Program-made: the position numbers and the translations under genes
Shown here: positions 15,463 through 23,794 of the stretch, one piece after another
How positions within the stretch are numbered: position 1 is the stretch's first letter
Layout of the letters: each line of letters opens with the position of its first letter
The notes under the pieces: generated by a model
The model's database searches: none
What the model saw: only the letters and a program-made list of their open reading frames with translations
Told to the model about the DNA's origin: nothing
DNA from: Kiritimatiellota bacterium
GTDB taxonomy: Bacteria; Verrucomicrobiota; Kiritimatiellia; Kiritimatiellales; Tichowtungiaceae
Direction: 5' to 3'
NCBI GenBank assembly: GCA_014381785.1
Contig: JACNKZ010000082.1
Span: forward strand, 1-39,894
DNA length: 39,894 bases

Positions 15463-15612
15463 ATGATTAAAAAGTTATTTTTTATCGCCGTCATTCTACT
15501 TCTCTGCAGCTCATGCGTCAGCCGAACAACCTACGAGGGAGGCGCCAAGACCGACACAGAAGAAATCATCGACGACAAAGAACTGATCTGGTTCTGGGAC
15601 GAAGATTTCTAG
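15463..15612 (+). CDS. very small lipoprotein
   Basis: The 49-residue product has a lysine-led hydrophobic signal and a lipobox-like LLCSSC (Cys about residue 16). A short mature part follows, acidic, ending in IWFWDEDF. It would be a lipid-anchored peptide of about 34 residues. I do not recognise a family. The ATG at 15463 is favoured because it opens directly into the signal sequence; an upstream in-frame ATG gives an implausible charged leader. No strong ribosome site is visible. It lies just after the serA terminator and is convergent with aceF. Confidence 0.6.
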   Translation: MIKKLFFIAVILLLCSSCVSRTTYEGGAKTDTEEIIDDKELIWFWDEDF

Positions 15613-15673
15613 TCCGCGCCCCGCGAACCCTTTGCAACGACGCAGATGAACCAAAATCGTCGCATCCTGCATT

Positions 15674-16930
15674 CTATCCCTCAAGAGATAGAAGAAGCGG
15701 CTCCTCGATCGCGTCGATGATCCATTTAAGAAAGCGGGCGCCGTCGGCGCCGTCGATGATGCGATGGTCGTAGGAGAGCGACAGCGGCAGACGGAAGTGC
15801 TTCCTGCCGTCTTCAATGCCGGGCTCCCATTTGGCGCGGCCGGCACCGAGAATCGCCACTTCGGGTGAATTGACGATCGGGGTGAAGAACGAGCCGCCGA
15901 TTCCGCCGAGATTGGTGAAGGTGAAGGTTCCGCCTTTCATACCCGCCGCGTCAATTTTTCCATCGCGCGCTTTTTGAGCCAGCTCGTTGAGCTCAACCGC
16001 CAGTTCAACCATGTTCTTTTTGTCGCCGTCGCGGATCACAGGAACAAGCAGTCCCTTGGGCGTGTCCATGGCAATCCCGATGTTGTAATAGTTCTTATAG
16101 AGAATCTCTCCCTTCTCGGAGTCGATGCTGCAGTTGAATTTCGGATGCACCTTGAGCGCGGACGAGATGATTTTAATCAGCATCGCCGTCATGGTGAGCT
16201 TGGCGCCGACCGCTTCCGCTTTCGGGGCGTACAGTTTGCGCAATCGTTCGAGTTCCGTGATGTCTGCCATATCGTGCTGCGTGACGTGCGGGATGGTGGC
16301 CCAGCAGTGCGACATGTGGTTCATGGTCGCTTTACGCACCGCATTCATCTTTTCAACGCGCGTTGTCTGCGCAGTCGCCGGAGCGGAGCCGCTACTCAGT
16401 CCGGATTTGGCAAACTTTTTAACATCCTCGTCGGTGATGAATCCGGCCGGCCCGCTGGGCGGAACCAGATGAATATCCACGCCCAGCTCACGCGCCAGCC
16501 GCCGCACCTTGGGCGAGGCGGAAACCGCCAACGCCTTCGCCACAGGAGATACAGGGGTCAGGGGGCGGGGATCAGAGATCGGCGATGCGGGCTCAGGTTT
16601 TTCTTCAACAACAGGTGCCGGCTCTGACTCCTGATCGCTGACCTCTGATTCCTGATCCTTGACCTCTGATTCCTGATCCTTGACCTCTGATTCCTGACCT
16701 CCGGCCTCCAATTCGATCACCAGCTGTCCGACAGTAACGGTATCGCCTTGCGCCACGTGCAGCGCGGTGATCGTTCCGGAGGCAGGCGATGGAATCTCCA
16801 TACTGGCCTTGCCCGCTTCAATCTCGAGAATGGATTGGCCTTCGGTGACGCTGTCTCCGACGTTCACCATCACATTGATGACGTCGCCGCTTTCAATATT
16901 TTCGCCCAGTTCGGGAAGTTTGAATTCCAT
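15674..16930 (-). CDS. aceF: pyruvate dehydrogenase E2 (dihydrolipoamide acetyltransferase)
   Basis: The 418-residue E2 subunit transfers acetyl groups from E1 to CoA. It has one N-terminal lipoyl domain (about 1-77, with lipoyl Lys41 in EAGKASME). A flexible linker (about 78-125) follows, then the E1/E3-binding domain (about 126-175, ASPKVRRLARELGVDI) and the catalytic domain ending in the active-site motif DHRIIDG (His389). The linker begins with tandem seven-residue repeats DQESEVK encoded by a 21-bp DNA repeat. It is downstream of aceE, 113 bases apart, with a large inverted repeat in the gap. No E3 gene is in the window. Confidence 0.92.
   Translation of the reverse strand: MEFKLPELGENIESGDVINVMVNVGDSVTEGQSILEIEAGKASMEIPSPASGTITALHVAQGDTVTVGQLVIELEAGGQESEVKDQESEVKDQESEVSDQESEPAPVVEEKPEPASPISDPRPLTPVSPVAKALAVSASPKVRRLARELGVDIHLVPPSGPAGFITDEDVKKFAKSGLSSGSAPATAQTTRVEKMNAVRKATMNHMSHCWATIPHVTQHDMADITELERLRKLYAPKAEAVGAKLTMTAMLIKIISSALKVHPKFNCSIDSEKGEILYKNYYNIGIAMDTPKGLLVPVIRDGDKKNMVELAVELNELAQKARDGKIDAAGMKGGTFTFTNLGGIGGSFFTPIVNSPEVAILGAGRAKWEPGIEDGRKHFRLPLSLSYDHRIIDGADGARFLKWIIDAIEEPLLLSLEG
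16624..16698. repeat. 21-bp tandem repeat encoding the E2 linker
   Basis: About three and a half units of CTGATCCTTGACCTCTGATT (period 21) occur inside aceF and encode DQESEVK repeats. The gene-strand sequence (ATCAGGAATCAGAGGTCA) closely resembles the intergenic stretch GAATCAGGAATCAGGGGTCA at about 23796, so the linker may have grown from a mobile intergenic repeat. Confidence 0.75.
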
Positions 16931-16961
16931 AGTAGCACTCCTGTTCAGGTCTAATTAATCA

Positions 16962-17033
16962 GCCACAAAAAACACAAAAAGTCACAAGAAGGTAACCTGC
17001 ATCGTCTTTGTCGATTTTTGTGTTTTTTGTGGC
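16962..17033. repeat. 19-bp perfect inverted repeat between aceE and aceF
   Basis: GCCACAAAAAACACAAAAA at 16962-16980 is exactly inverted at 17015-17033, with a 34-base loop. In aceE-aceF mRNA it would form a long AU-rich stem. It may reduce readthrough into aceF, stabilise the aceE message, or be a small non-autonomous mobile element. It does not carry the TTCCAA palindrome. Confidence 0.85.
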
Positions 17034-17043
17034 CATAAATTTA

Positions 17044-19701
17044 TCATGCATTTAGGGGGTTGGGTTTGTCTTCGGGCAGGTTCAGCGCGGAGGCATCTTT
17101 GCCGAGCGCAACCAATACGGCCTGCGCAATGCTCTTGGCATCGACCTCAAAATGCTCGCGCAGGGCATCGCGCCCGTCGCTGCGGCCGTAGCCATCGGTG
17201 CCGAGTATCGTGAGCTCGCCGGGAATCCATTTGGCGAGCGAGGCGGGCAGCACTTTCATATAGTCGGACGCCGCGATGACCGGGCCGCTCTGGTTTTCCA
17301 AACATTGGAAAATCCACGGCTCCCTCTTTCCAGAGCTTGGAAAAGAAGAGCTCGCCCCGACGCAGTCGGTTCCAAGGTTTGGAAAACGTTCGGTGCGATC
17401 GGCGTCGAGCGCGTCGTTGAGCAGGTTTTTATAGCTGGTGACGGACCAGACGTTGGTTTCGACCCCGAACTGTTCCTTGAGCAGCTCAGCGGCCTGGATG
17501 GCTTCAGTCAGGATGGCCCCGCTGCCGAGAATCTGCGCCTCGGCTTTTTCCGAACCTTGGAACTTATACATTCCTTTGAGGATACCCTCTTCCGCCCCCT
17601 TGGGCATGGGTGGCTGCTCATAGTTTTCGTTCATCAGGGTGATGTAGTAATAGATCTGCTCGTTGTCGATGTACATGCGGCGGATGCCGTCTTTAACGAT
17701 AACGGCAAGCTCGTAGGCAAAGGCGGGGTCGTAGGCAACCAGATTGGGAATGGTCAGCGCCATGACATGGCTCTGGCCGTCCTGATGCTGAAGCCCCTCG
17801 CCCGCAAGCGTGGTGCGTCCGGCGGTGGCGCCCAGCAGGAAACCTTTACAGCGGGCGTCTCCGGCGAGCCAGGCGAGGTCGGCAATGCGCTGGAAGCCGA
17901 ACATGGAGTAGTAGATGAAAAACGGAATGGTGTTGATGCCGTGATTGGCGTAGGCCGTTCCCGCCGCGAGGAAGGAGGAGAAGCCACCCGCTTCAGTGAT
18001 GCCCTCTTCGAGGATTTGCCCGTCGGTCGCTTCCTTGTAGTAAAGAAGGTTGTCGGCATCGACCGGCTCGTAGAGCTGCCCGGCGTGGGAGTAGATGCCG
18101 CACTGCCGAAACAGCGCGTCCAGGCCGAAGGTGCGCGCTTCGTCGGGAACAATCGGCACAACGAGTTTTCCAATGTTTGGATCCTGCAGGATTTTGCTGA
18201 GCAGACGAACAAACACCATGGTGGTGGAGACCGGACGCTCAGAGCCGGCATCAAACTCGGTGAAGATTTTATCAGCCGGCGCCTCCACCGGCTTAAACGA
18301 GGTGTCCCGGGCGGGAACAAATCCACCGAGTTTGGCGCGACGTTCCAGCAGATATTTCATTTCGGGGCTGTCTTCCGCCGGGCGGTAGAACGGAACGCTG
18401 TCGATGGCCTCGTCTGAAATCGGCAGACCAAAACGGGTGCGGAATTCACGCAGCGCCTCTTCCCCCATTTTTTTCTGGGAGTGGGTGATGTTCTGCCCTT
18501 CACCGGCGGCGCCCAGCCCGTAGCCTTTGACGGTTTTGGCGAGGATGACCGTCGGGCGGTCTTTCATCTCTGTGGCGGATTTGTAGGCCGCGTAAACTTT
18601 TTCCGGGTCGTGCCCGCCGCGGCGGATGCGTTTGAGGTCGTTATCGGAAAGGCTCTCGCTGATTTTCTGCAGCTCAGGATCGTCGCCAAACAGTTTTTCA
18701 CGTGTGTAGGCGGCATCTTCGACGGTGAATTTCTGATACTGCCCATCAATGAGCTCGCCGAGGCGGCGGGTGAGCGCGCCGGTGTCATCGCGATCCAGCA
18801 GCGGATCCCAGTCGTTGCCCCAGATCACTTTAATGACATTCCAGCCCGCACCGCGAAAAGCAGCTTCGAGCTCTTGAATGATTTTCCCATTGCCGCGCAC
18901 CGGACCGTCCAGCCGCTGCAGGTTGCAGTTGACGACGAATGTCAGGTTGTCGAGTTTTTCGCGCGAAGCCAGCGTGATGGCGCCGAGGGTTTCGGGTTCG
19001 TCGGTTTCACCGTCACCGAGGAAAGCCCAAACGCGCTGACCCGACGGCGGACGCAGTCCGCGATCCTCCAAATAATGAATAAAGCGCGCGTGGTAAATCG
19101 CGGTGATCGGGCCGAGCCCCATGGACACGGTCGGAAACTGCCAGAAGTCCGGCATGAGCCACGGATGCGGATAGGAGGAGAGTCCGGGGGTGTCGTGCAG
19201 CTCGTGGCGGAAGTTACCGATCTGATCGACGGAAAGACGGCCTTCAAGAAACGCGCGGGCATACACGCCGGGCGAGGAATGCCCCTGAAAGTACACCAGG
19301 TCGCCTGGAAAGTCCGGAGTCTGCCCGCGGAAAAAATGATTAAAGCCCACTTCATAGAGTGTGGCGATCGACTGATAGGTGGAGATGTGGCCGCCAATCC
19401 CGTCCTCTTCGCGGTTGGCTCGCACGACCATGGCCATGGCATTCCAGCGGATCAGGCTTTTAATCCGCCGCTCCATTTCGCGATCGCCCGGGTAGGCAGG
19501 TTGCTCATCACGTGGAATGCTATTGATGTACGGGGTGTTGGCGGAAAACGGAAGCCGAACGCCTTTACGATGCGCCTGCACCTGCAGGTCGTGAAGAATA
19601 TCCTTCACTCTCTCCGCCCCGGCCGATTCAATCAGCTCATCAAGCGCATCCAGCCAATCCTGTTTTTCCAGATCAATGTTTTGAGACCGGTCATTTGACA
19701 T
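17044..19701 (-). CDS. aceE: pyruvate dehydrogenase E1, homodimeric type
   Basis: The 885-residue thiamine-diphosphate enzyme decarboxylates pyruvate and acetylates the lipoyl group of E2. It matches the single-chain AceE: IRWNAMAMVVRANRE near the start, YFQGHSSPGVYARAFLEGRL, the ThDP motif WAFLGDGETDEPE followed by NCNLQRLDGPVRGN, GLQHQDGQSH, and the C-terminal LGTDGYGRSDGRDALREHFEVD. TAGGAGGTAGATGT gives a strong ribosome site. Five copies of the dispersed palindrome lie inside; three of them within 90 bases encode an unusual segment (about residues 771-804) that seems some ten residues longer than in other AceE proteins. Co-transcribed with aceF. Confidence 0.94.
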   Translation of the reverse strand: MSNDRSQNIDLEKQDWLDALDELIESAGAERVKDILHDLQVQAHRKGVRLPFSANTPYINSIPRDEQPAYPGDREMERRIKSLIRWNAMAMVVRANREEDGIGGHISTYQSIATLYEVGFNHFFRGQTPDFPGDLVYFQGHSSPGVYARAFLEGRLSVDQIGNFRHELHDTPGLSSYPHPWLMPDFWQFPTVSMGLGPITAIYHARFIHYLEDRGLRPPSGQRVWAFLGDGETDEPETLGAITLASREKLDNLTFVVNCNLQRLDGPVRGNGKIIQELEAAFRGAGWNVIKVIWGNDWDPLLDRDDTGALTRRLGELIDGQYQKFTVEDAAYTREKLFGDDPELQKISESLSDNDLKRIRRGGHDPEKVYAAYKSATEMKDRPTVILAKTVKGYGLGAAGEGQNITHSQKKMGEEALREFRTRFGLPISDEAIDSVPFYRPAEDSPEMKYLLERRAKLGGFVPARDTSFKPVEAPADKIFTEFDAGSERPVSTTMVFVRLLSKILQDPNIGKLVVPIVPDEARTFGLDALFRQCGIYSHAGQLYEPVDADNLLYYKEATDGQILEEGITEAGGFSSFLAAGTAYANHGINTIPFFIYYSMFGFQRIADLAWLAGDARCKGFLLGATAGRTTLAGEGLQHQDGQSHVMALTIPNLVAYDPAFAYELAVIVKDGIRRMYIDNEQIYYYITLMNENYEQPPMPKGAEEGILKGMYKFQGSEKAEAQILGSGAILTEAIQAAELLKEQFGVETNVWSVTSYKNLLNDALDADRTERFPNLGTDCVGASSSFPSSGKREPWIFQCLENQSGPVIAASDYMKVLPASLAKWIPGELTILGTDGYGRSDGRDALREHFEVDAKSIAQAVLVALGKDASALNLPEDKPNPLNA
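17294..17386. repeat. three dispersed palindromes in tandem within aceE
   Basis: Copies lie at 17296-17310 (perfect, centre ACA), 17328-17342 (one mismatch) and 17370-17384 (perfect, centre GGT). On the gene strand they encode FQCLEN, FPSSGK and FPNLG, using two different frames. The spacing is 32 and 42 bases. Confidence 0.9.
17548..17562. repeat. one-mismatch dispersed palindrome within aceE
   Basis: TTCCGA-ACC-TTGGAA encodes FQGSEK on the gene strand. Confidence 0.65.
18168..18182. repeat. one-mismatch dispersed palindrome within aceE
   Basis: TTCCAA-TGT-TTGGAT encodes D-P-N-I-G-K on the gene strand. This segment fits the AceE family, so protein constraint may explain it. Confidence 0.55.
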
Positions 19702-19830
19702 ACATCTACCTCCTAGCGAACTGCCCGCAGTCTAAAGGTGAGTAAAATACTATTCAATTACCTTTTTCATCAAATCGTCCGGCGAGTCCAGATGCGGTTC
19801 TCAGAATTCAACCTGCCGCGAAAATATAGT

Positions 19831-20478
19831 TTATCCCGGGCCCAACATAAAAAACTTCGCGTAGATCCATGCAATCAGCTCTTCCGTAACATGCCGAACC
19901 CCAACGCTGTGAAAATACCATCGATCCATATCATAGGAGACCGGCGCAATCGACGTGACACCTAGCGGATACTCCCTCCCGAACGCCCGGCGGAACAACA
20001 GGTACGAGCGGCGGGCGTGAGCACCGACGCTGTAAAGCTCCGCGGGTTTACCAAACAACCCCTCCTCCTGCAGCCGCTTGCGAACCGCCAGCGCGGAGAT
20101 GTAGGTTCGGTCGCGATCGGTTGGCGGCGCGGAAACCGTGAGAATGCGCTCCGGCGCGATTCCCCCTTCTACAAGCCGGGCGGCACCTAACTCGGCGTAC
20201 GTATTGTACTGCATAATTTTCTGACAAAAGGTAATCGGGCCCCCGCTGGTGATCACGATCTGGTCGGGACCGATCATTTTCAGGATCTCGGCGATTTCAG
20301 CATCCGGCACCCAGCCTTCAACAATAACCAGCTCGGCCTGCGGCAGCGGATGGCTTTTGGCCAGAAAGGGGTAAAGCCTGAAAAACAGACCGAAAACAAG
20401 CAATCCGAAAAGCAGCAGGATCGAAATAAGGCCTGGAACGGCGGGAACCCAAACCTCTTTTTTATGAAATAATTTCAT
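19831..20478 (-). CDS. DUF218 (YdcF/SanA-like) membrane-anchored protein
   Basis: The 215-residue protein has one N-terminal transmembrane helix (about residues 13-36) and an envelope-facing or cytoplasmic alpha/beta domain. Recognisable blocks are LVIVEGWVPDAEIAEIL, IVITSGGP, TYAELGAARL, PPTDRDRTYISALAVRKRL and HARRSYLLFRRAFG, which match a DUF218 subfamily common in Verrucomicrobia-like bacteria. The family includes ElyC and SanA, which act in envelope biogenesis; the exact reaction is unknown. I chose the ATG at 20478 over the GTG just upstream. It diverges from rplM. Confidence 0.65.
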   Translation of the reverse strand: MKLFHKKEVWVPAVPGLISILLLFGLLVFGLFFRLYPFLAKSHPLPQAELVIVEGWVPDAEIAEILKMIGPDQIVITSGGPITFCQKIMQYNTYAELGAARLVEGGIAPERILTVSAPPTDRDRTYISALAVRKRLQEEGLFGKPAELYSVGAHARRSYLLFRRAFGREYPLGVTSIAPVSYDMDRWYFHSVGVRHVTEELIAWIYAKFFMLGPG

Positions 20479-20551
20479 CACGAAGGGTATAGCCTTTCAG
20501 GCGGAAAGGGGCAATCCCCGTCTTTTTGCGAAATTCTTTGGCCGCACGGGG

Positions 20552-20580
20552 TTGACACGACCTGCCCCCTCATATATTTT
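20552..20580 (+). promoter_or_regulatory. candidate sigma-70 promoter of rplM-rpsI
   Basis: TTGACA at 20552-20557 is a perfect -35 box, with TATTTT at 20575-20580 after a 17-base gap; TATATT two bases earlier is an alternative. It lies 33 bases before the rplM start, which suits a strong ribosomal-protein operon. Confidence 0.6.
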
Positions 20581-20613
20581 CCCCGCCTTGCACTCAGAAC
20601 AGAAAGATTTTTG

Positions 20614-21048
20614 ATGAAGACATTTGTAGCAAAAAAAGAAGACGTAATACGCGAGTGGTTTGTAGTGGACGCGGCGAATCAGCCGACCGGCCGTCTGGCG
20701 GTTTTTATTGCCGACATTCTGCGCGGACGGAACAAACCGACCTATACCCCGCATGTTGACACCGGTGCCTTTGTAATTGTGGTCAACGCTGAGAAGATCA
20801 AGCTGACCGGAAACAAAGAAAAAGGCAAAATCTATCAGGACTACAGCGGATATCCGAGCGGTCTGAAAGAACGCAACGCCGCCACCATCCGCTCGAAACA
20901 TCCGGAACGGATCATCACGCAGGCGATTGAAGGCATGTTGCCGAAAAACCGCTTAAGCCGCCAGACCATGACCCGTCTGAAGGTTTATGTCGGCCCCGAT
21001 CATCCGCACGCCGCACAAAATGTGCAGACTCTTGAATTCAACGGCTAA
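20614..21048 (+). CDS. rplM: 50S ribosomal protein L13
   Basis: The 144-residue L13 shows WFVVDAANQPTGRLAVFIADILRG, GAFVIVVNAEKIKLTGNK, YQDYSGYPSGLKE and PKNRLSRQTMTRLKVYVGPDHPH, all family-typical. It binds 23S rRNA early in large-subunit assembly. The ATG at 20614 follows AGAAAGA. It is 18 bases upstream of rpsI in the usual L13-S9 pair. Confidence 0.96.
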   Translation: MKTFVAKKEDVIREWFVVDAANQPTGRLAVFIADILRGRNKPTYTPHVDTGAFVIVVNAEKIKLTGNKEKGKIYQDYSGYPSGLKERNAATIRSKHPERIITQAIEGMLPKNRLSRQTMTRLKVYVGPDHPHAAQNVQTLEFNG

Positions 21049-21066
21049 GCTAAGGAAAAGACAACT

Positions 21067-21471
21067 ATGGCAACCGCAAAAAAAATTGACGAATTTGCAG
21101 CAACCGGCCGCCGCAAAACTTCTGTGGCTCGTGTCCGCCTTGTAAAAGGCGCTGGCGCGATCCTCGTGAACGGCCTGGATGTGAAAGAATACTTTGACAC
21201 CAAAGACATGATCGACACCGTCAGCCGCCCGCTGGTGCTCACTGAGCGCGAAGGCCAGTACGACATGAAAGTCTCCGTAAAAGGCGGCGGTAAAGTCGGA
21301 CAGTCGGGCGCCGTCGCTCACGGCGTATCCCGCGCGTTGATCATCGCAGAAGAAGACCTGCGACCCGCGCTGAAAAAAGCCGGCCTGCTCACACGCGACG
21401 CCCGCATGAAAGAGCGTAAAAAACCGGGTCAGCCGGGTGCACGCAAACGTTTCCAGTTCTCGAAACGTTAA
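21067..21471 (+). CDS. rpsI: 30S ribosomal protein S9
   Basis: The 134-residue S9 shows ATGRRKTSVARVRLVKGAG, GQSGAVAHGVSRALI, LLTRDARMKERKKPGQPGARK and the C-terminal QFSKR tail, which reaches the ribosomal P-site tRNA. AAGGAAAAGACAACT precedes the start. It is the second gene of the rplM-rpsI operon and is followed by a strong terminator. Confidence 0.97.
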   Translation: MATAKKIDEFAATGRRKTSVARVRLVKGAGAILVNGLDVKEYFDTKDMIDTVSRPLVLTEREGQYDMKVSVKGGGKVGQSGAVAHGVSRALIIAEEDLRPALKKAGLLTRDARMKERKKPGQPGARKRFQFSKR

Positions 21472-21494
21472 TAGGTCGGCTCTTGCCGAAAACG

Positions 21495-21528
21495 TCCCGG
21501 TTCTCTTGCGAGGCCGGGATTTTTTTTG
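21495..21528 (+). terminator. intrinsic terminator of rplM-rpsI
   Basis: TCCCGG (21495-21500) pairs with CCGGGA (21514-21519), with an inner CTC/GAG pairing, followed by a run of eight or more T residues. It lies 23 bases after the rpsI stop. Confidence 0.9.
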
Positions 21529-21582
21529 TTCCGAAACGGCGCGGAGCGGTGTAGGCTGTCGCCCAATTATGGAATATCTTCT

Positions 21583-22767
21583 ATGAAAAAACTCATTCTG
21601 CCCAAGGGATTCTCCGCGGCCGGTATTGCGGCGGGGATCAAGCCGAAAAAGAAAAAGGACATGGCGCTGATCGTGTCGGATGCCCCGTCGGTCACAGCCG
21701 GAGTGTTCACCACCAACCAGATCAAAGCCGCTCCGGTGAAATGGGACATTCAGGTGGTCGAACACAACCGCTCGCGGGCGATTGTGATGAACAGCGGAGT
21801 CGCCAACGCCTGCACCGGCACACAAGGCGAGACCGACACGCAGGCCATGGCCGCACTAACCGCCAGCCCGCTTGGCGTGGAAGCAGCCGATGTGTTTGTC
21901 TGCTCCACCGGCACCATCGGTAAATTCCTGCCGATGGATAAAATATTCAACGGAATCGAGAAGTTATATAAACACCTTTCCCCAGACAACGGACTGGACG
22001 CCGCCGAAGCGATGATGACCACCGATCTGGTTCCCAAAAGCCTGACGGTTGAAATTGAAATCGGCGGCAAGCCGGTTCGGCTCACCGGTCTCGCCAAAGG
22101 CTCCGGCATGATTGAACCGAATATGGCCACCATGCTCGCCTTCATTCTAACCGATGCCAAAGTGGAAAAACACGCCCTGCAATGCGCCCTGAGGGCCGCG
22201 ACCGACACCAGCTTCAACCGTATCAGCGTCGACGGCGACCAAAGCACCAACGACAGCGTCATCGCACTGGCCAACGGCATGGCCGGCAATGACGTGCTGA
22301 CACAGGACTCGGCCGACTGGGGTCTGTTTTTCCAAACCTTGGAAAAAATGCTTTTTGAACTGGCGATGATGATCGTACGCGACGGCGAAGGCGCCACCAA
22401 ACTGGTCACCGTCCGGGTGATCGGCGCCGGATCCAACGGCGAAGCCAACGAAGCCGCGCGGGCGGTGGCCAACTCCATGCTCAACAAAACCGCCTGGGCG
22501 GGAAAACGGCCCAACTGGGGACGGATCATGGATGCCATCGGCTACTCGCACGCCCAGGTGCAGGAAAACCGCGTCGACATCACTTATGATGAAGTTCCGC
22601 TGGTGCGCGGCGGCATGGCCTACCCCGGAGCCTCCATCGACGATGCGATCGCCGTGGTTGCAAAAGACGCATTTACTATTCATATCAACTTAAATCTCGG
22701 CGGCGGCGAAGCGGTGGTCTACACCTGCGACTGCACCGAAGAGTACGTACGGATCAATGTTGAGTAG
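21583..22767 (+). CDS. argJ: bifunctional ornithine acetyltransferase / N-acetylglutamate synthase
   Basis: The 394-residue enzyme recycles the acetyl group between acetylornithine and glutamate in arginine synthesis. Family blocks are MNSGVANACTGTQG, STGTIGKFLPMD, MMTTDLVPK, GLAKGSGMIEPNMATMLAFI (self-cleavage before Thr of ATML gives alpha and beta chains), SVDGDQSTNDS and KTAWAGKRPNWGRIMDAIGYS. The ATG at 21583 starts directly with KKLILPKGF; the longer frame overlaps the rpsI terminator. A perfect dispersed palindrome inside the beta chain encodes FQTLEK. It is the first of an interrupted arg cluster argJ-argB-argD. Confidence 0.94.
   Translation: MKKLILPKGFSAAGIAAGIKPKKKKDMALIVSDAPSVTAGVFTTNQIKAAPVKWDIQVVEHNRSRAIVMNSGVANACTGTQGETDTQAMAALTASPLGVEAADVFVCSTGTIGKFLPMDKIFNGIEKLYKHLSPDNGLDAAEAMMTTDLVPKSLTVEIEIGGKPVRLTGLAKGSGMIEPNMATMLAFILTDAKVEKHALQCALRAATDTSFNRISVDGDQSTNDSVIALANGMAGNDVLTQDSADWGLFFQTLEKMLFELAMMIVRDGEGATKLVTVRVIGAGSNGEANEAARAVANSMLNKTAWAGKRPNWGRIMDAIGYSHAQVQENRVDITYDEVPLVRGGMAYPGASIDDAIAVVAKDAFTIHINLNLGGGEAVVYTCDCTEEYVRINVE
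22330..22344. repeat. dispersed palindrome inside argJ
   Basis: A perfect TTCCAA-ACC-TTGGAA lies here with flanking T and A bases, giving ten-base arms overall. It encodes F-F-Q-T-L-E-K-M in the loop after the conserved catalytic block. Confidence 0.9.
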
Positions 22768-22921
22768 CGGGTTGCGAGATACAGGGTGCGGGATGAAAAA
22801 CAGACAAAAATACCGAATGCCGCATCGCGAAACTCGAATCCCGTATCCGGTGGTCATATTCAGTCAGGTACGATATAAGATTGTTATTACACATTGAAAA
22901 TCACGCATCAAAGAGGTCCCC
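22768..22921. other. argJ-argB spacer with a degenerate inverted repeat
   Basis: GCGAGATACAGGGTGCGGGAT and, inverted, ATGCCGCATCGCGAAACTCGAATCCCGTATC face each other across a short AT-rich gap. Similar GAGATAC/GATACGGGAT sequence lies at 13483-13505. It looks like a repetitive intergenic element. AAAGAGGTCCCC before argB supplies a ribosome site. Confidence 0.45.
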
Positions 22922-23794
22922 ATGCAGCAAATGATTGAAAAAGCAGCCGTTCTGGTCGAAGCCCTTCCCTACATCCAGAAATTCCGGGGCGACACCATCG
23001 TCGTCAAATTCGGCGGCAGCATCATGGAAAGCGAAATCGGCTACCGGAATATCCTGAAAGATGTCGCCTTTATGGAATGCGTCGGCCTGCGGCCCGTCCT
23101 GGTACATGGTGGCGGCAAATCCGTTTCTAAAAAAATGCGCGAAGCGCACATCCAGCCCACGTTTCTGCACGGCCTGCGGGTGACCGACGGAGAATCGATC
23201 AAAGTGGTCGAAAGCGTCCTCAACGGCGAAGTGAACCCCCATCTGGTGGAAATTCTCGCCAACTACGGCGGCAAAGCCCGCGGCATCCACGGCGAAGACA
23301 TCATTAAGGTGAAAAAACACACCGGGATCGATCCGGACACCGGGATGGAGCTCGACTGGGGATTCGTCGGCAAAGTGATTGACGTCGACGTGGAGCCGAT
23401 TGTCGCCTTCCTCAATGCGGATATCATTCCGGTCATCACTCCGCTCGGACGCGGCGAAGACGGACAGCTTTATAACGTCAACGCCGACGACGTCGCCAAT
23501 GCCGTCGCGCAGGCGCTGCAGGCGCGCAAACTGGTGTTCCTCAGCGACGTACCCGGACTGCTGAAAGATCCGGACGACAAAACGTCACTCATCACCAGCC
23601 TCGCAACTGGCGAAGCGGAAGACCTGATCGCCCGCGGCATCATTGCCGGGGGTATGCTGCCGAAAATTCAGGGAGCGGTCGACGCGCTCAAAGCGGGCGT
23701 CAACAAAGTCCATCTGATCGACTCCGCCCTGCCGCACTCTCTGCTGCTCGAACTCTTCACCGACCGAGGCGTCGGCACCGAGATCGTGCACTGA
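22922..23794 (+). CDS. argB: acetylglutamate kinase
   Basis: The 290-residue kinase phosphorylates N-acetylglutamate. The amino-acid-kinase fold is clear: FRGDTIVVKFGGSIM (ATP site Lys and glycine loop), RPVLVHGGGKSVSKKM, GLRVTDGESIKVVESVLNGEVN, NADDVANAVAQALQARKLVFLSDVPGLL, and GGMLPKIQGAVDALKAGVNKVHLID. The N-terminal helix (MQQMIEKAAVLVEALPYIQKF) is of the type that builds arginine-inhibited hexamers, so feedback inhibition by arginine is likely (inference). Confidence 0.96.
   Translation: MQQMIEKAAVLVEALPYIQKFRGDTIVVKFGGSIMESEIGYRNILKDVAFMECVGLRPVLVHGGGKSVSKKMREAHIQPTFLHGLRVTDGESIKVVESVLNGEVNPHLVEILANYGGKARGIHGEDIIKVKKHTGIDPDTGMELDWGFVGKVIDVDVEPIVAFLNADIIPVITPLGRGEDGQLYNVNADDVANAVAQALQARKLVFLSDVPGLLKDPDDKTSLITSLATGEAEDLIARGIIAGGMLPKIQGAVDALKAGVNKVHLIDSALPHSLLLELFTDRGVGTEIVH

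Noticed and set aside
17152-19698. Two long open frames antisense to aceE
   Set aside because: They cover a strongly conserved AceE gene and show no protein-like features of their own.
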